A stretch of DNA of 64,000 bases. Origin: Leclercia sp. LSNIH1. Its GTDB lineage: Bacteria > Pseudomonadota > Gammaproteobacteria > Enterobacterales > Enterobacteriaceae. Below are positions 25,504-35,500 of the stretch, one piece after another. The notes under the pieces were generated by a model. The model searched no databases and was not told the DNA's origin. It saw only the letters and a program-made list of their open reading frames with translations. The translations under genes were made by a program, and so were the position numbers. The stretch spans positions 372,001 to 436,000 of the forward strand of contig NZ_CP026167.1 of assembly GCF_002902985.1 (NCBI RefSeq), in the 5' to 3' direction. The first letter of the stretch is position 1. Each line of letters begins with the position of its first letter.

Positions 25504-25580
25504 GCCGGGTGGCGACTTCGCCTTACCCGGCCAACAAACGGCAGTAAACCGTAGGCCCGGTAAGCGTAGCGCCACCGGGC
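25504..25580. repeat. BIME: paired inverted REP elements between pepA and holC
   Basis: The left arm, GCCGGGTGGCG then CCTTACCCGGCC, and the right arm, GTAGGCCCGGTAAGCG then GCGCCACCGGGC, are inverted copies separated by about 20 bp. Each is itself an imperfect palindrome. This is the typical enterobacterial bacterial interspersed mosaic element, able to stabilise upstream mRNA or bind IHF or gyrase. A near-identical copy lies at 30541-30610. Confidence 0.9.
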
Positions 25581-25615
25581 TTAAGCATTTAAAGTCACCA
25601 CAAGAAACCCCATAT

Positions 25616-26059
25616 ATGAAAAACGCAACGTTCTATCTTCTGGACAATGACACCCAACAGGATGGCTTAAGCGCCGTTGAACAACTGGTGTGTGACATTG
25701 CCGCAGAACGTTGGCGCGCGGGTCTTCGCGTGCTGATTGCCTGCGAAGATGAGCAGCAGGCCATCCGTCTGGATGAAGCGCTGTGGGCACGACCGCCGGA
25801 AAGTTTTGTTCCGCATAATCTGGCGGGAGAAGGACCGCGCGGCGGTGCGCCGGTGGAGATCGCCTGGCCGCAAAAGCGTAACAGCAGTCCACGCGATATT
25901 CTGATTAGCCTGCGCAGCGGCTTTGCAGATTTTGCCACCGCTTTCACAGAAGTGATAGACTTTGTCCCTCACGAAGATTCCCTGAAACAACTGGCGCGCG
26001 AACGCTATAAAGCGTACCGCCTGGCTGGTTTTAACCTGAATACGGCAACCTGGAAATAA
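25616..26059 (+). CDS. holC: DNA polymerase III subunit chi
   Basis: Clamp-loader accessory subunit that links the polymerase III holoenzyme (through psi) to SSB. From [12 protein letters not shown] it is 147 aa, the E. coli length. The codons upstream of that start belong to the BIME and are not coding. The conserved segments [20 protein letters not shown] and [12 protein letters not shown] are present. Its TAA overlaps the valS ATG (TAATG). Confidence 0.97.
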   Translation: MKNATFYLLDNDTQQDGLSAVEQLVCDIAAERWRAGLRVLIACEDEQQAIRLDEALWARPPESFVPHNLAGEGPRGGAPVEIAWPQKRNSSPRDILISLRSGFADFATAFTEVIDFVPHEDSLKQLARERYKAYRLAGFNLNTATWK

Positions 26060-28914
26060 TGGAAAAGACATATAACCCACGCGATATCGAACAGCCGCTT
26101 TACGAGCACTGGGAACAGCAGGGCTATTTCAAGCCTAACGGCGATGAAAGCAAAGAGTCCTTCTGCATCATGATCCCGCCGCCGAACGTCACCGGCAGTT
26201 TGCATATGGGGCATGCCTTCCAGCAGACCATCATGGATACCATGATCCGTTACCAGCGCATGCAGGGCAAAAACACCCTGTGGCAGGCCGGTACTGACCA
26301 CGCGGGTATCGCTACCCAGATGGTGGTTGAGCGTAAGATTGCCGCTGAAGAAGGGAAAACCCGCCACGACTACGGTCGCGACGCCTTTATCGACAAAATC
26401 TGGCAGTGGAAAGCAGAATCCGGCGGCACCATTACCCGTCAGATGCGCCGTCTCGGCAACTCCGTGGACTGGGAGCGCGAGCGCTTCACCATGGATGAAG
26501 GCCTCTCCAATGCCGTGAAAGAAGTGTTTGTCCGTCTGTATAAAGAAGACCTGATTTACCGCGGCAAGCGCCTGGTAAACTGGGACCCGAAACTGCGCAC
26601 CGCCATCTCTGACCTGGAAGTGGAAAACCGCGAGTCGAAAGGCTCCATGTGGCACATCCGCTATCCGCTGGCCGATGGCGCAAAAACGGCAGACGGTAAA
26701 GATTACCTGATTGTCGCGACCACCCGACCGGAAACGCTGTTGGGCGATACCGGCGTGGCCGTTAACCCGGAAGATCCGCGTTACAAAGATCTGATTGGTA
26801 AATTTGTGGTGCTGCCGCTGGTGAACCGCCGTATTCCGATTGTGGGCGACGAACACGCCGACATGGAAAAAGGTACCGGCTGCGTGAAGATCACCCCGGC
26901 ACACGACTTTAACGACTACGAAGTGGGTCGTCGTCACGCCCTGCCAATGATCAACATCCTGACCTTTGACGGCGATATCCGTGAAAGCGCAGAGGTGTAT
27001 GACACCAAAGGTAACGAATCCGACGTTTACTCAAGCGACATTCCGGCTGAGTTCCAGAAGCTGGAGCGCTTCGCCGCGCGTAAAGCGATCGTTGCCGCTG
27101 TCGACGCCCTGGGCCTGCTGGACGAAATCAAGCCACACGACCTGACCGTCCCTTATGGCGACCGTGGCGGCGTGGTGATCGAGCCGATGCTGACCGACCA
27201 GTGGTACGTCCGTGCTGACGTACTGGCGAAACCCGCGGTTGAAGCGGTCGAAAACGGCGACATCCAGTTCGTGCCAAAACAGTACGAAAACATGTACTTC
27301 TCCTGGATGCGCGATATTCAGGACTGGTGTATCTCCCGTCAGTTGTGGTGGGGTCACCGTATCCCGGCATGGTATGACAACGAAGGCAATGTCTACGTTG
27401 GCCGTACTGAACACGAAGTGCGTCAGGAAAACAACCTGAGCGCTGACGTTGCCCTGCGTCAGGACGAAGACGTACTGGACACCTGGTTCTCCTCCGCGCT
27501 GTGGACCTTCTCCACCCTCGGCTGGCCAGAAAACACCGATGCGCTGCGTCAGTTCCACCCAACCAGCGTGATGGTCTCCGGCTTCGATATCATCTTCTTC
27601 TGGATCGCCCGCATGATCATGATGACCATGCACTTCATCAAAGATGAAAACGGCAAGCCGCAGGTTCCGTTCCATACCGTCTATATGACCGGTCTGATTC
27701 GTGACGACGAAGGCCAGAAGATGTCCAAGTCGAAGGGTAACGTTATTGACCCTCTGGATATGGTTGACGGTATCTCTCTGGAAGAGCTGCTGGAGAAACG
27801 TACCGGCAACATGATGCAGCCGCAGCTGGCTGAGAAGATCCGCAAGCGCACCGAGAAACAGTTCCCGAACGGCATTGAGCCGCACGGTACTGACGCCCTG
27901 CGTTTCACTCTGGCGGCGCTGGCCTCTACCGGCCGTGATATCAACTGGGACATGAAGCGCCTGGAAGGTTACCGTAACTTCTGTAACAAGCTGTGGAACG
28001 CCAGCCGCTTTGTGCTGATGAACACCGAGGATCAGGATTGCGGCTTTAACGGCGGCGAAATGACCCTGTCCCTGGCAGACCGCTGGATCCTGGCTGAATT
28101 CAACCAGACCATCAAAGCGTTCCGCGAAGCGCTGGATAACTATCGCTTCGATATCGCGGCAGGCATTCTGTACGAATTCACCTGGAACCAGTTCTGCGAC
28201 TGGTACCTGGAGCTGACCAAGCCGGTCATGAACGGCGGCACTGAAGCGGAACTGCGCGGCACGCGCCATACGCTGATTACCGTTCTGGAAGGTCTGCTGC
28301 GCCTGGCGCACCCGATCATCCCGTTCATCACCGAAACCATCTGGCAGCGTGTGAAGGTCATTGCGGGCATCAATGCTGATACCATCATGCTGCAGCCGTT
28401 CCCGTCCTTCGATGCCACGCAGATTGATGAAGCCGCCGCATCCGATACCGAATGGCTGAAGCAGGCAATCATTGCGGTGCGTAATATCCGTGCCGAAATG
28501 AACATCGCCCCGGGCAAACCACTGGCGCTGTTGCTGCGCGGTTGCAGCGAAGCGGCACAGCGTCGCGTGACCGAGAACAGTACCTTCCTGCAGACCATGG
28601 CACGTCTGGAGAGCATCACCGTGCTGCCAGCCGATGATAAAGGTCCGGTTTCCGTGACCAAAATCATCGACGGCGCCGAGCTGCTGATCCCGATGGCAGG
28701 CCTGATTGACAAAGATGCTGAGCTGGCACGTCTGGCGAAAGAAGTGGCTAAAGTCGACGATGAAATTGGCCGTATCGAAAGCAAACTGTCCAATGAAGGC
28801 TTCGTTGCCCGTGCCCCGGAAGCGGTGATCGCCAAAGAGCGTGAAAAGCTGAACGGTTATGCACAAGCAAAAGCGAAGCTGATTGAACAGCAGGCGATCA
28901 TTAGTGCGTTGTAA
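26059..28914 (+). CDS. valS: Valyl-tRNA synthetase
   Basis: Class I synthetase that charges tRNA-Val and edits misactivated threonine. It is 951 aa, identical in length to E. coli. The HIGH motif appears as [13 protein letters not shown] (about 42-54), KMSKS as [10 protein letters not shown] (about 553-562), and the CP1 editing domain lies between them ([12 protein letters not shown]). The C-terminal coiled coil (about 880-951) contacts the tRNA elbow. It is coupled at both ends, to holC and yjgM, by TAATG overlaps. Confidence 0.98.
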   Translation: MEKTYNPRDIEQPLYEHWEQQGYFKPNGDESKESFCIMIPPPNVTGSLHMGHAFQQTIMDTMIRYQRMQGKNTLWQAGTDHAGIATQMVVERKIAAEEGKTRHDYGRDAFIDKIWQWKAESGGTITRQMRRLGNSVDWERERFTMDEGLSNAVKEVFVRLYKEDLIYRGKRLVNWDPKLRTAISDLEVENRESKGSMWHIRYPLADGAKTADGKDYLIVATTRPETLLGDTGVAVNPEDPRYKDLIGKFVVLPLVNRRIPIVGDEHADMEKGTGCVKITPAHDFNDYEVGRRHALPMINILTFDGDIRESAEVYDTKGNESDVYSSDIPAEFQKLERFAARKAIVAAVDALGLLDEIKPHDLTVPYGDRGGVVIEPMLTDQWYVRADVLAKPAVEAVENGDIQFVPKQYENMYFSWMRDIQDWCISRQLWWGHRIPAWYDNEGNVYVGRTEHEVRQENNLSADVALRQDEDVLDTWFSSALWTFSTLGWPENTDALRQFHPTSVMVSGFDIIFFWIARMIMMTMHFIKDENGKPQVPFHTVYMTGLIRDDEGQKMSKSKGNVIDPLDMVDGISLEELLEKRTGNMMQPQLAEKIRKRTEKQFPNGIEPHGTDALRFTLAALASTGRDINWDMKRLEGYRNFCNKLWNASRFVLMNTEDQDCGFNGGEMTLSLADRWILAEFNQTIKAFREALDNYRFDIAAGILYEFTWNQFCDWYLELTKPVMNGGTEAELRGTRHTLITVLEGLLRLAHPIIPFITETIWQRVKVIAGINADTIMLQPFPSFDATQIDEAAASDTEWLKQAIIAVRNIRAEMNIAPGKPLALLLRGCSEAAQRRVTENSTFLQTMARLESITVLPADDKGPVSVTKIIDGAELLIPMAGLIDKDAELARLAKEVAKVDDEIGRIESKLSNEGFVARAPEAVIAKEREKLNGYAQAKAKLIEQQAIISAL

Positions 28915-29429
28915 TGAGTGAAGCAATGCGTGTAAATGCTCCAGTAACGGCGCACCTGCGCCGTATCACCGCCACGGATAACCCGGCCATTGCCGGCGTT
29001 ATCCGCCGGGTATCTGCCGAATACGGCCTGACGGCCGATAAAGGTTATACCGTTGCGGACCCCAATCTCGACGAACTGTACGCCCTGTACAGCCAGCCGG
29101 GACATGCCTATTGGGTTGTCGAGCAGAACGGGCAGGTTGTGGGCGGCGGTGGTATTGCACCGCTCGCCTGCAGCGAACCCGATATCTGCGAGCTGCAAAA
29201 AATGTATTTCCTGCCCGTCGTCCGTGGACAAGGCCTGGCGAAAAAACTGGCGTTACAGGCGCTCGATCATGCCCGCGCGCAAGGGTTTAAGCGCTGCTAC
29301 CTTGAAACCACCGCCTTTCTGACCGAAGCCATCAGGCTGTACGAGCATCTCGGCTTTGAGCATATTGACCAGCCGCTGGGCTGTACCGGCCATGTTGATT
29401 GCGAAGTGCGGATGCTGAAAACGCTGTAA
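28914..29429 (+). CDS. yjgM: GNAT-family N-acetyltransferase YjgM
   Basis: A 171-aa GCN5-related acetyltransferase of unknown substrate; in E. coli YjgM has been linked to O-acetyl- or amino-acid toxicity phenotypes only loosely. The acetyl-CoA-binding motif A is [20 protein letters not shown]. Motif B ends in [10 protein letters not shown]. The ATG overlaps the valS stop; an alternative ATG at 28926 would give 167 aa and match the E. coli length. In K-12 yjgM is near valS but separated by yjgN, which is missing here. Confidence 0.88.
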   Translation: MSEAMRVNAPVTAHLRRITATDNPAIAGVIRRVSAEYGLTADKGYTVADPNLDELYALYSQPGHAYWVVEQNGQVVGGGGIAPLACSEPDICELQKMYFLPVVRGQGLAKKLALQALDHARAQGFKRCYLETTAFLTEAIRLYEHLGFEHIDQPLGCTGHVDCEVRMLKTL

Positions 29430-29511
29430 CCTCTCTCCTGCCCCCTTCTGTTAAGCGGTTGTAAACTGAATGCTCTACACTCTCAGTTCAACACCACGAA
29501 GGGGAAAACTG

Positions 29512-30531
29512 ATGTCAAAGATAAAAAGCTACGCCGCACCGCAGGCGGGTGCAGAGCTTGAGCTGTACGAATACGATGCAGGCGAGCTGAAAGCAGAAGA
29601 CGTCGAAGTGCAGGTGGATTACTGCGGCATTTGCCATTCCGACCTGTCGATGATCGATAACGAGTGGGGCTTCTCACAATACCCGCTGATTGCCGGTCAT
29701 GAAGTGATCGGTCGCGTTGTTGCCCTGGGCGATGCCGCACAGGATAAGGGGCTGAAAATTGGTCAGCGCGTGGGCATTGGCTGGACCGCCCGTAGCTGTG
29801 GTCATTGTGATGCCTGTATCAGCGGCAACCAGATCAACTGTCTGCAAGGGGCCACACCCACCATCCTCAACAACGGCGGCTTCGCCGACAAACTGCGTGC
29901 CGACTGGCAGTGGGTCATTCCTCTCCCTGAGCAGATGGATATTGAATCTGCCGGTCCGCTGCTGTGCGGCGGGATCACGGTCTTTAAACCGCTGCTGATG
30001 CACCACGTCACCGCCACCAGCCGCGTGGGGGTGATTGGCATCGGTGGTCTGGGCCACATTGCCATTAAGCTGCTGCATGCGATGGGCTGTGAAGTGACCG
30101 CCTTCAGCTCAAACCCGGCCAAAGAGCAGGAAGTGCTGGCGATGGGGGCTGACAAAGTGGTCAACAGCCGCGATCCCGAGGCGCTGACCGCTCTGGCGGG
30201 GCAGTTCGATCTGATCATCAACACCGTAAATGTCGATCTCGACTGGCAGCCCTACTTTGAAGCGCTGGCCTATGGCGGAAACTTCCATACCGTCGGTGCC
30301 GTGCTGAAGCCGCTCCCGGTTCCCGCCTTTACGCTGATCGGTGGCGACCGCAGCATCTCCGGTTCCGCAACGGGCACGCCGTACGAGCTGCGTAAACTGA
30401 TGAAGTTTGCCGGCCGCACCGGTGTCGCGCCGACCATCGAGATGTACCCGATGTCGAAAATCAACGAAGCGATCCAGCATGTTCGTGACGGCAAAGCCCG
30501 TTACCGTGTGGTATTGAAAGCGGATTTTTGA
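29512..30531 (+). CDS. ahr: NADPH-dependent aldehyde reductase Ahr
   Basis: Zinc-dependent medium-chain alcohol dehydrogenase (formerly YjgB) reducing a broad range of aldehydes. From [13 protein letters not shown] it is 339 aa, as in E. coli. Catalytic zinc ligands are CGICHSD and GHE (about 38-62). Structural zinc cysteines lie in [15 protein letters not shown], and the Rossmann motif is GIGGLGHIA. An AAGGGGA site precedes the start. In E. coli ahr lies beyond the idn genes, near leuX. Here it follows yjgM by 82 bp and no idn genes are present. Confidence 0.95.
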   Translation: MSKIKSYAAPQAGAELELYEYDAGELKAEDVEVQVDYCGICHSDLSMIDNEWGFSQYPLIAGHEVIGRVVALGDAAQDKGLKIGQRVGIGWTARSCGHCDACISGNQINCLQGATPTILNNGGFADKLRADWQWVIPLPEQMDIESAGPLLCGGITVFKPLLMHHVTATSRVGVIGIGGLGHIAIKLLHAMGCEVTAFSSNPAKEQEVLAMGADKVVNSRDPEALTALAGQFDLIINTVNVDLDWQPYFEALAYGGNFHTVGAVLKPLPVPAFTLIGGDRSISGSATGTPYELRKLMKFAGRTGVAPTIEMYPMSKINEAIQHVRDGKARYRVVLKADF

Positions 30532-30540
30532 CGTGAATGT

Positions 30541-30610
30541 GCCGGGTGGCGGCTACGCCTTACCCGGCCTACATGTGCTTTGTAGGCCCGGTAAGCGTAG
30601 CGCCACCGGG
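30541..30610. repeat. BIME between ahr and the dihydroxyacetone-kinase gene
   Basis: The arrangement is the same as at 25504-25580: GCCGGGTGGCGGCTACGCC and TACCCGGCC, then the inverted arm GTAGGCCCGGTAAGCG and GCGCCACCGGGC, with a shorter centre. It occupies the space between two convergent genes and can act as the transcription barrier there, since no separate terminator is visible. Confidence 0.9.
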
Positions 30611-30617
30611 CGTTTCT

Positions 30618-32258
30618 CTACAACCGCACCAGAGCCGTAAACACCTCGGCCACCGCAACCGCGCCAGGATCGGCAACGCCCTGCAGATTCTCTTTGTTCA
30701 CATAGGATGAGCGCCCCGCTCCGGCTTTGCCCATGCTCGTCGTGGCATCTGCCCCCTCTTTTGCCGCCCTGACGGCAGCCTGAAGCCCCTCTTTCTGCCA
30801 CGCTTCCAGCGCGGGCTGCAGCGCATCGATCAAGGTGCGATCGCCCAGATCGGCGCCGCCATAGTGCTTCATTTGCGCAAGCCCGGTCAGCAAAGCATCC
30901 GGCAGAGGCTTGCCGCTACGCAGCGCCTGCCCGGCGGCGGTAAAGAAGATCGACATCAACACCCCGCTCGACCCGCCCATCACCGTTGCCAGCCGCTCCC
31001 CCACCACCAGCAGCAGCTGCGGCAGATCGTTCAGCGGCAGGCGATCCTCCTCCAGCCATTGCGCAATGTCCCGCGCACCTTGCGCAAAGGTTGAACCGGT
31101 ATCGCCATCCCCCACTTTCGCGTCCAGGGCGTTAAGGCGGTTTTCCAGGGCAATTAACCGCTCCGCCACCGCAGCGACGTGCTGCGCCACCTGCGCATTT
31201 GCCGACGGGGTAAATTCTACGCTGTCGTGCAGCGGGGTATGGGTCAGCGTACGCAGCGGCGCAAAGGCGACGGGCTTTTGCCAGCCCAGCGTCTCCACCG
31301 GGGCGTTCAGCGCCTGCTCAAATGCCGCGTTCAGCTTCAGCAACGATAACGAAAAGCCTTTCATGTCCAGCGAGCTCACCAGCGGCGCCGGGCCAATCAA
31401 ATACGCAATCTGATCCTTCAGGGCGGAATGGGCCAGCTCTTTGGTCAACAGCGCCATCTCCAGGGCCGACACGCCGCCGAGGTTGTTGATCAGGATCGCC
31501 AGTCGCCCCTGCCCCGCCTGCGCCAGCAGGGGTTGCACCAGCGTATCGATAATGGCTTTGCTGTTTTGTGTCTCTACCACCGAGGCCCCGGGCTCGCCGT
31601 GGATCCCCAGCCCCAGCTCGACATGGCCTTTTTTGATGCGCCCTTCTTCGTCATCGCTGCCCGGCAGGTTGCAGGTCTGCATAGCCACACCCAGGCTCCA
31701 GAGATTATCGCAGGCCTGGCGGGCCATATCGCGCACCTCGTTTAGCGACTTGCCCTGTTCGGCAGCATACCCGGCTACCTTATGCACCAGCGCGGTTCCG
31801 GCGATGCCGCGCGGCTGCTTGTTATCCGGCAGGGCAATGTCATCGGCCACGATCACCATCTCCACTTTGAGCCCGTAGCGTTTGGCCTTTTCTGCCGCGA
31901 GGCCAAAGTTGAGACGATCCCCGGTGTAGTTTTTGACGATCAGCAGACAGCCCCGATCGCCCGTGACGGCCACAATGGCGCTGAGCACCGCCTCGACGCT
32001 GGGGGACGCAAACAGATCGCCGCAGACGGCCGCGGTCAGCATCCCTTTACCAACAAAGCCCGCGTGCGCCGGTTCATGGCCGGAGCCCCCGCCGGATATC
32101 ACCGCCACGCGACTTTTATCCCAGTCGGCACGCACCACCACGCGGATAGCCGGATCGATATCCAGCCTGGCGAGATTGCCGTGCGGGGCGGAGATCAGCA
32201 TCCCTTCAATGGCATCATTCACCAGCTGTTTGCGGTCGTTAAAGAAGAATCTGGACAT
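30618..32258 (-). CDS. Single-chain dihydroxyacetone kinase (DhaK-DhaL fusion type)
   Basis: A 546-aa ATP-dependent kinase with fused domains, like Citrobacter freundii dihydroxyacetone kinase. The DhaK part (about 1-330) has GGGSGHEPAHAGFVGKG (56-72), which binds substrate, and His220 in GIHGEPG, the residue that forms the covalent hemiaminal with dihydroxyacetone. The DhaL part (about 355-546) has DGDTG (384-388) for Mg-ATP and GGSSGVLMS. The start MSRFFFNDRKQL has GGAAAG upstream. No dhaM, dhaR or glycerol dehydrogenase gene lies nearby, so this is not the PTS-type DhaKLM system. Substrates such as glyceraldehyde or erythrulose are also possible. Confidence 0.88.
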   Translation of the reverse strand: MSRFFFNDRKQLVNDAIEGMLISAPHGNLARLDIDPAIRVVVRADWDKSRVAVISGGGSGHEPAHAGFVGKGMLTAAVCGDLFASPSVEAVLSAIVAVTGDRGCLLIVKNYTGDRLNFGLAAEKAKRYGLKVEMVIVADDIALPDNKQPRGIAGTALVHKVAGYAAEQGKSLNEVRDMARQACDNLWSLGVAMQTCNLPGSDDEEGRIKKGHVELGLGIHGEPGASVVETQNSKAIIDTLVQPLLAQAGQGRLAILINNLGGVSALEMALLTKELAHSALKDQIAYLIGPAPLVSSLDMKGFSLSLLKLNAAFEQALNAPVETLGWQKPVAFAPLRTLTHTPLHDSVEFTPSANAQVAQHVAAVAERLIALENRLNALDAKVGDGDTGSTFAQGARDIAQWLEEDRLPLNDLPQLLLVVGERLATVMGGSSGVLMSIFFTAAGQALRSGKPLPDALLTGLAQMKHYGGADLGDRTLIDALQPALEAWQKEGLQAAVRAAKEGADATTSMGKAGAGRSSYVNKENLQGVADPGAVAVAEVFTALVRL

Positions 32259-32395
32259 AGCTTTCCAATATGTTGTTAACCGTATGCAAAAGCATAGTCC
32301 GCGCTGCGTAATGCGCTGCAAACTAAGAAATTGACACATTCATTTTGCCGTCAGGTTGCCTATACTCCACCCAGGATTCCACGAGGATGCGCATC

Positions 32396-33898
32396 ATGAG
32401 TACACCCCTGCTGATTGCCCGGACGCCGGACACTGAGCTGTTTTTGCTGCCCGCGATGGCAAACCGTCATGGTCTGATCACCGGCGCAACGGGCACGGGG
32501 AAAACGGTAACGTTGCAAAAGCTGGCCGAGTCATTTTCCACTATTGGCGTGCCGGTGTTTATGGCTGACGTGAAAGGCGATCTCAGCGGCGTTGCCCGGG
32601 AGGGGGCCGCATCGGATAAGTTACTCGAACGGCTGAAGAGTATTGGCGTGACCGACTGGCAGCCGCAGGGCAACCCGGTGGTGGCGTGGGATATTTTCGG
32701 CGAGCATGGGCACCCGGTACGGGCGACCGTTTCCGATCTCGGCCCGCTGCTGCTGGCACGTCTGCTCGATCTGAACGAGGTGCAGACCGGCGTGCTGAAC
32801 ATTATCTTCCGCATTGCCGATGACCAGGGGCTGTTGCTGCTCGATTTCAAAGATCTGCGGGCCATTACGCACTATATCGGGGATAACGCCAAAGCCTTCC
32901 AGACGCAGTACGGCAATATCAGTCCCGCCTCCATCGGCGCCATCCAGCGTGGCTTACTCTCCCTGGAGCAGCAGGGAGCTGAACACTTCTTTGGCGAGCC
33001 GATGCTCGATATCAGGGACTGGATGCGAACCGACAGCAACGGCAAAGGTATTATCAACATCCTGAGCGCGGAAAAGCTCTACCAGATGCCGAAGCTCTAC
33101 GCGGCCAGCCTGCTCTGGATGCTCTCAGAGCTCTATGAACAGCTACCGGAAGCGGGCGATCTGAACAAACCGAAGCTGGTCTTCTTCTTCGACGAAGCCC
33201 ATCTGCTGTTCAGCGATGCGCCGCAGGTGCTGCTGGATAAGATCGAACAGGTGATCCGCCTGATCCGCTCTAAAGGCGTGGGCGTCTGGTTCGTTTCGCA
33301 AAACCCGGCCGATATTCCTGATAACGTCCTGGGCCAGCTGGGTAACCGCGTCCAGCATGCCCTGCGCGCCTTTACGCCGAAAGATCAGAAAGCGGTCAAA
33401 GCCGCGGCGCAGACCATGCGCGCCAATCCGGCCTTTGATACCGAGTCCGCTATTCAGGCGCTCGGCACCGGCGAAGCGCTGATATCTTTCCTGGATGCCA
33501 AAGGCAGCCCATCTATGGTGGAGCGCGCGATGGTCATTGCGCCCTACTCCAGAATGGGGCCGATTAGCGACGACGAGCGTAACGGGCTGATCAACCATTC
33601 CCCGCTCTACGGAAAATATGAAGACCAGGTGGACCGGGAGTCCGCGTTTGAGATGCTGCAAAAAGGGGTGCAGGCCACCACAGAGCAGCAGCAGGCGCCA
33701 GCCGCTAAAGGCCAGTCCGTGGCGGTCGATGAGGGCATTCTCGGCGGGTTAAAAGAGATTCTGTTTGGCAGCACCGGGCCGCGCGGCGGTAAACGCGACG
33801 GGGTGGTGCAAACCATGGCGAAAAGCGCGGCACGTCAGGTGACGAATCAGATTGTCCGCGGTGTGCTGGGCAGTTTACTGGGCGGACGCCGGAGATAG
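32396..33898 (+). CDS. yjgR: DUF853-family P-loop ATPase YjgR
   Basis: A 500-aa HerA/DUF853-type ATPase of unknown function. Walker A is TGATGTGKT (about 29-37), Walker B is [12 protein letters not shown] (about 260-271), and an arginine-finger-like stretch is [17 protein letters not shown]. The C-terminus is basic and glycine-rich, ending LLGGRRR. From [10 protein letters not shown] it has the E. coli length. It is divergent from the kinase gene. Its last 24 bp overlap the convergent yhcC, which is not its neighbour in K-12. Confidence 0.9.
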   Translation: MSTPLLIARTPDTELFLLPAMANRHGLITGATGTGKTVTLQKLAESFSTIGVPVFMADVKGDLSGVAREGAASDKLLERLKSIGVTDWQPQGNPVVAWDIFGEHGHPVRATVSDLGPLLLARLLDLNEVQTGVLNIIFRIADDQGLLLLDFKDLRAITHYIGDNAKAFQTQYGNISPASIGAIQRGLLSLEQQGAEHFFGEPMLDIRDWMRTDSNGKGIINILSAEKLYQMPKLYAASLLWMLSELYEQLPEAGDLNKPKLVFFFDEAHLLFSDAPQVLLDKIEQVIRLIRSKGVGVWFVSQNPADIPDNVLGQLGNRVQHALRAFTPKDQKAVKAAAQTMRANPAFDTESAIQALGTGEALISFLDAKGSPSMVERAMVIAPYSRMGPISDDERNGLINHSPLYGKYEDQVDRESAFEMLQKGVQATTEQQQAPAAKGQSVAVDEGILGGLKEILFGSTGPRGGKRDGVVQTMAKSAARQVTNQIVRGVLGSLLGGRRR

Positions 33899-34819
33899 CG
33901 TGGGTACCCAGGGTGTGCCCAGCGCCGAGCCCTGCACGCCCTGCTCGTTCAGATAGCGGTCCAGTTCCACCATCCCCGTCCAGCGATTCTCACACCACAG
34001 CGGTGCCAGTAGCGTTGGGCGACGGGCGCTGGCGGAGATGCGGTGATAGACCACTTCCGGTGGTGTGTGGCGAATCATCTCCCCGGCGGTGAGAACATAC
34101 TCGTCCAGCTCAATCCCGTTCAGCCGCCCGGCTTCCCACGCTTTCGCCATAATGCTGCCTCTGACGATATGCAGCGGGTGCAGCTTGATGCCATCCACGC
34201 CGGTCTCTACCACACTGTGCAGGGTTTCCAGTGCGTGATGCCGCCCTTCTCCCGGCAGGCCAACAATAAGGTGGGTACAGACCTTCAGCCCGCGCTCGCG
34301 CGCCAGCCGGGTGGTGCGCTGATAGCAGGCAAAATCGTGACCACGGTTGATGCGGTGCAAAGTTTTATCGTGGGCGGTCTGCAATCCCAGCTCCAGCCAG
34401 ATCTCGTACCCCTGCGCTTTATATTCGCTGAGCAGATCCAGTACCGCTTCCGGTACGCAGTCGGGGCGGGTGCCGACGCAGAGCCCGACGATATTCGCCT
34501 GGCTCACCGCCTGTTGATACATCGACCGCAGCACCTGTACTTCAGCCCAGGTACTGGTATAAGCCTGGAAATAGGCCAGATACTGCTTCGCCCGGTTAAC
34601 CCGCGTGGACTGATGGGCGAGCTGGGCAGCGATAGACTGGTACTGCTGCGCTTCGTCAGCAAAAGAGGCCACATTACAGAAGGTACAGCCGCCGCGTCCG
34701 ATAGTGCCGTCGCGGTTCGGGCAGCTAAATCCCCCGTGGAGCGACAGCTTATGAACCTTTTGCCCGTACCGGCGCGAAAGATCCCCACCAAACATATTGA
34801 CTAATTTCTGTAACTGCAT
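33875..34819 (-). CDS. yhcC: Radical SAM protein YhcC
   Basis: A 314-aa radical SAM protein of the TIGR01212 family, function unproven. The cluster cysteines are Cys33, Cys45 and Cys48 ([17 protein letters not shown]), an unusual C-x11-C-x2-C spacing typical of this family and of Elp3-like enzymes. The last seven residues, LSPASAQ, are encoded antisense to the yjgR 3' end. The E. coli protein, as I recall it, is about five residues shorter and diverges at the same point, so the C-terminus looks reshaped by the junction. It diverges from gltB. Confidence 0.92.
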   Translation of the reverse strand: MQLQKLVNMFGGDLSRRYGQKVHKLSLHGGFSCPNRDGTIGRGGCTFCNVASFADEAQQYQSIAAQLAHQSTRVNRAKQYLAYFQAYTSTWAEVQVLRSMYQQAVSQANIVGLCVGTRPDCVPEAVLDLLSEYKAQGYEIWLELGLQTAHDKTLHRINRGHDFACYQRTTRLARERGLKVCTHLIVGLPGEGRHHALETLHSVVETGVDGIKLHPLHIVRGSIMAKAWEAGRLNGIELDEYVLTAGEMIRHTPPEVVYHRISASARRPTLLAPLWCENRWTGMVELDRYLNEQGVQGSALGTPWVPTLSPASAQ

Positions 34820-35500
34820 AATCTGTTAGACCGCCCCGTTGAAAGGGGACAAGCCTGCCATTTTTAACCGCCGTCGGCGATGACCTGGATCAATCGCCCC
34901 GGCGCGCTTTTATCTTTTGAATAATTAACCAGGATAATTGCAATTTCATTCACCGCCTGCTTAATTACTTTTCCTTATGTTCTGATGGTTTTTTTCATTT
35001 ATATCGTCTTTGCTGAAAAACAGTGACATCATGCGGGCTTTAGTAGCGTGACAGCATTTAATCCTGCTTAAATCGCACTATTTAGCATGCTACAGCGATA
35101 ATACCGCTTTCATATAGTGAGTCAGATCACACTCCCCAAAAGCCCACAGCAAGGTTACAGTGATGTGAAAGCAGCTAAATATATATTTAAATCAATAACA
35201 TAACCTATTAGTAGCACATATCTGGATAAATAAGATTGCCATTTGACCTGTGTACAGATTCCCGATAAGTTGGAAATCCGCTGGAAGCTTTCTGGATGAG
35301 CAGCCTGCTCATCATATTTATGCAGTAATTGAGATTCCCTCTGAAGCAAGTCCTCAAACTTGTTTACCTGCGCGAAAAGGATATTAAGAGGGCGAATGCG
35401 AGGTACGCGTATGAAGCGCAAACCCCGTCGCCATGCTCTTTCTGTGCCTGTGCGCCACGGTTCAGTGGGAAGCCCGACGAGCCTGGGGAGGTTCACTGAT
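34820..35500 (+). promoter_or_regulatory. Long AT-rich yhcC-gltB regulatory region
   Basis: There is no separate gene in this 681-bp stretch. The first part (34,900-35,330) is AT-rich, fitting the Lrp and IHF control known for E. coli gltBD. A CRP-type site lies at 35116-35131. From 35411 an open frame (MKRKPRRHALSVPVRHG) runs straight into gltB and resembles the N-terminal extension once annotated for E. coli gltB. I could not assign a single convincing -10/-35 pair. Confidence 0.6.
35116..35131. promoter_or_regulatory. CRP-like site upstream of gltB
   Basis: AGTGA-GTCAGA-TCACA matches the TGTGA-N6-TCACA consensus at all but the first base. It lies 370-385 bp before the gltB ATG, so the gltB promoter would have to be well upstream of the coding start. 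CRP control of gltBD is known in E. coli. Confidence 0.55.

Noticed and set aside
27031..28926. 631-codon open frame antisense to valS
   Set aside because: Same explanation: an antisense shadow of a strongly codon-biased gene with no domain or start signal.
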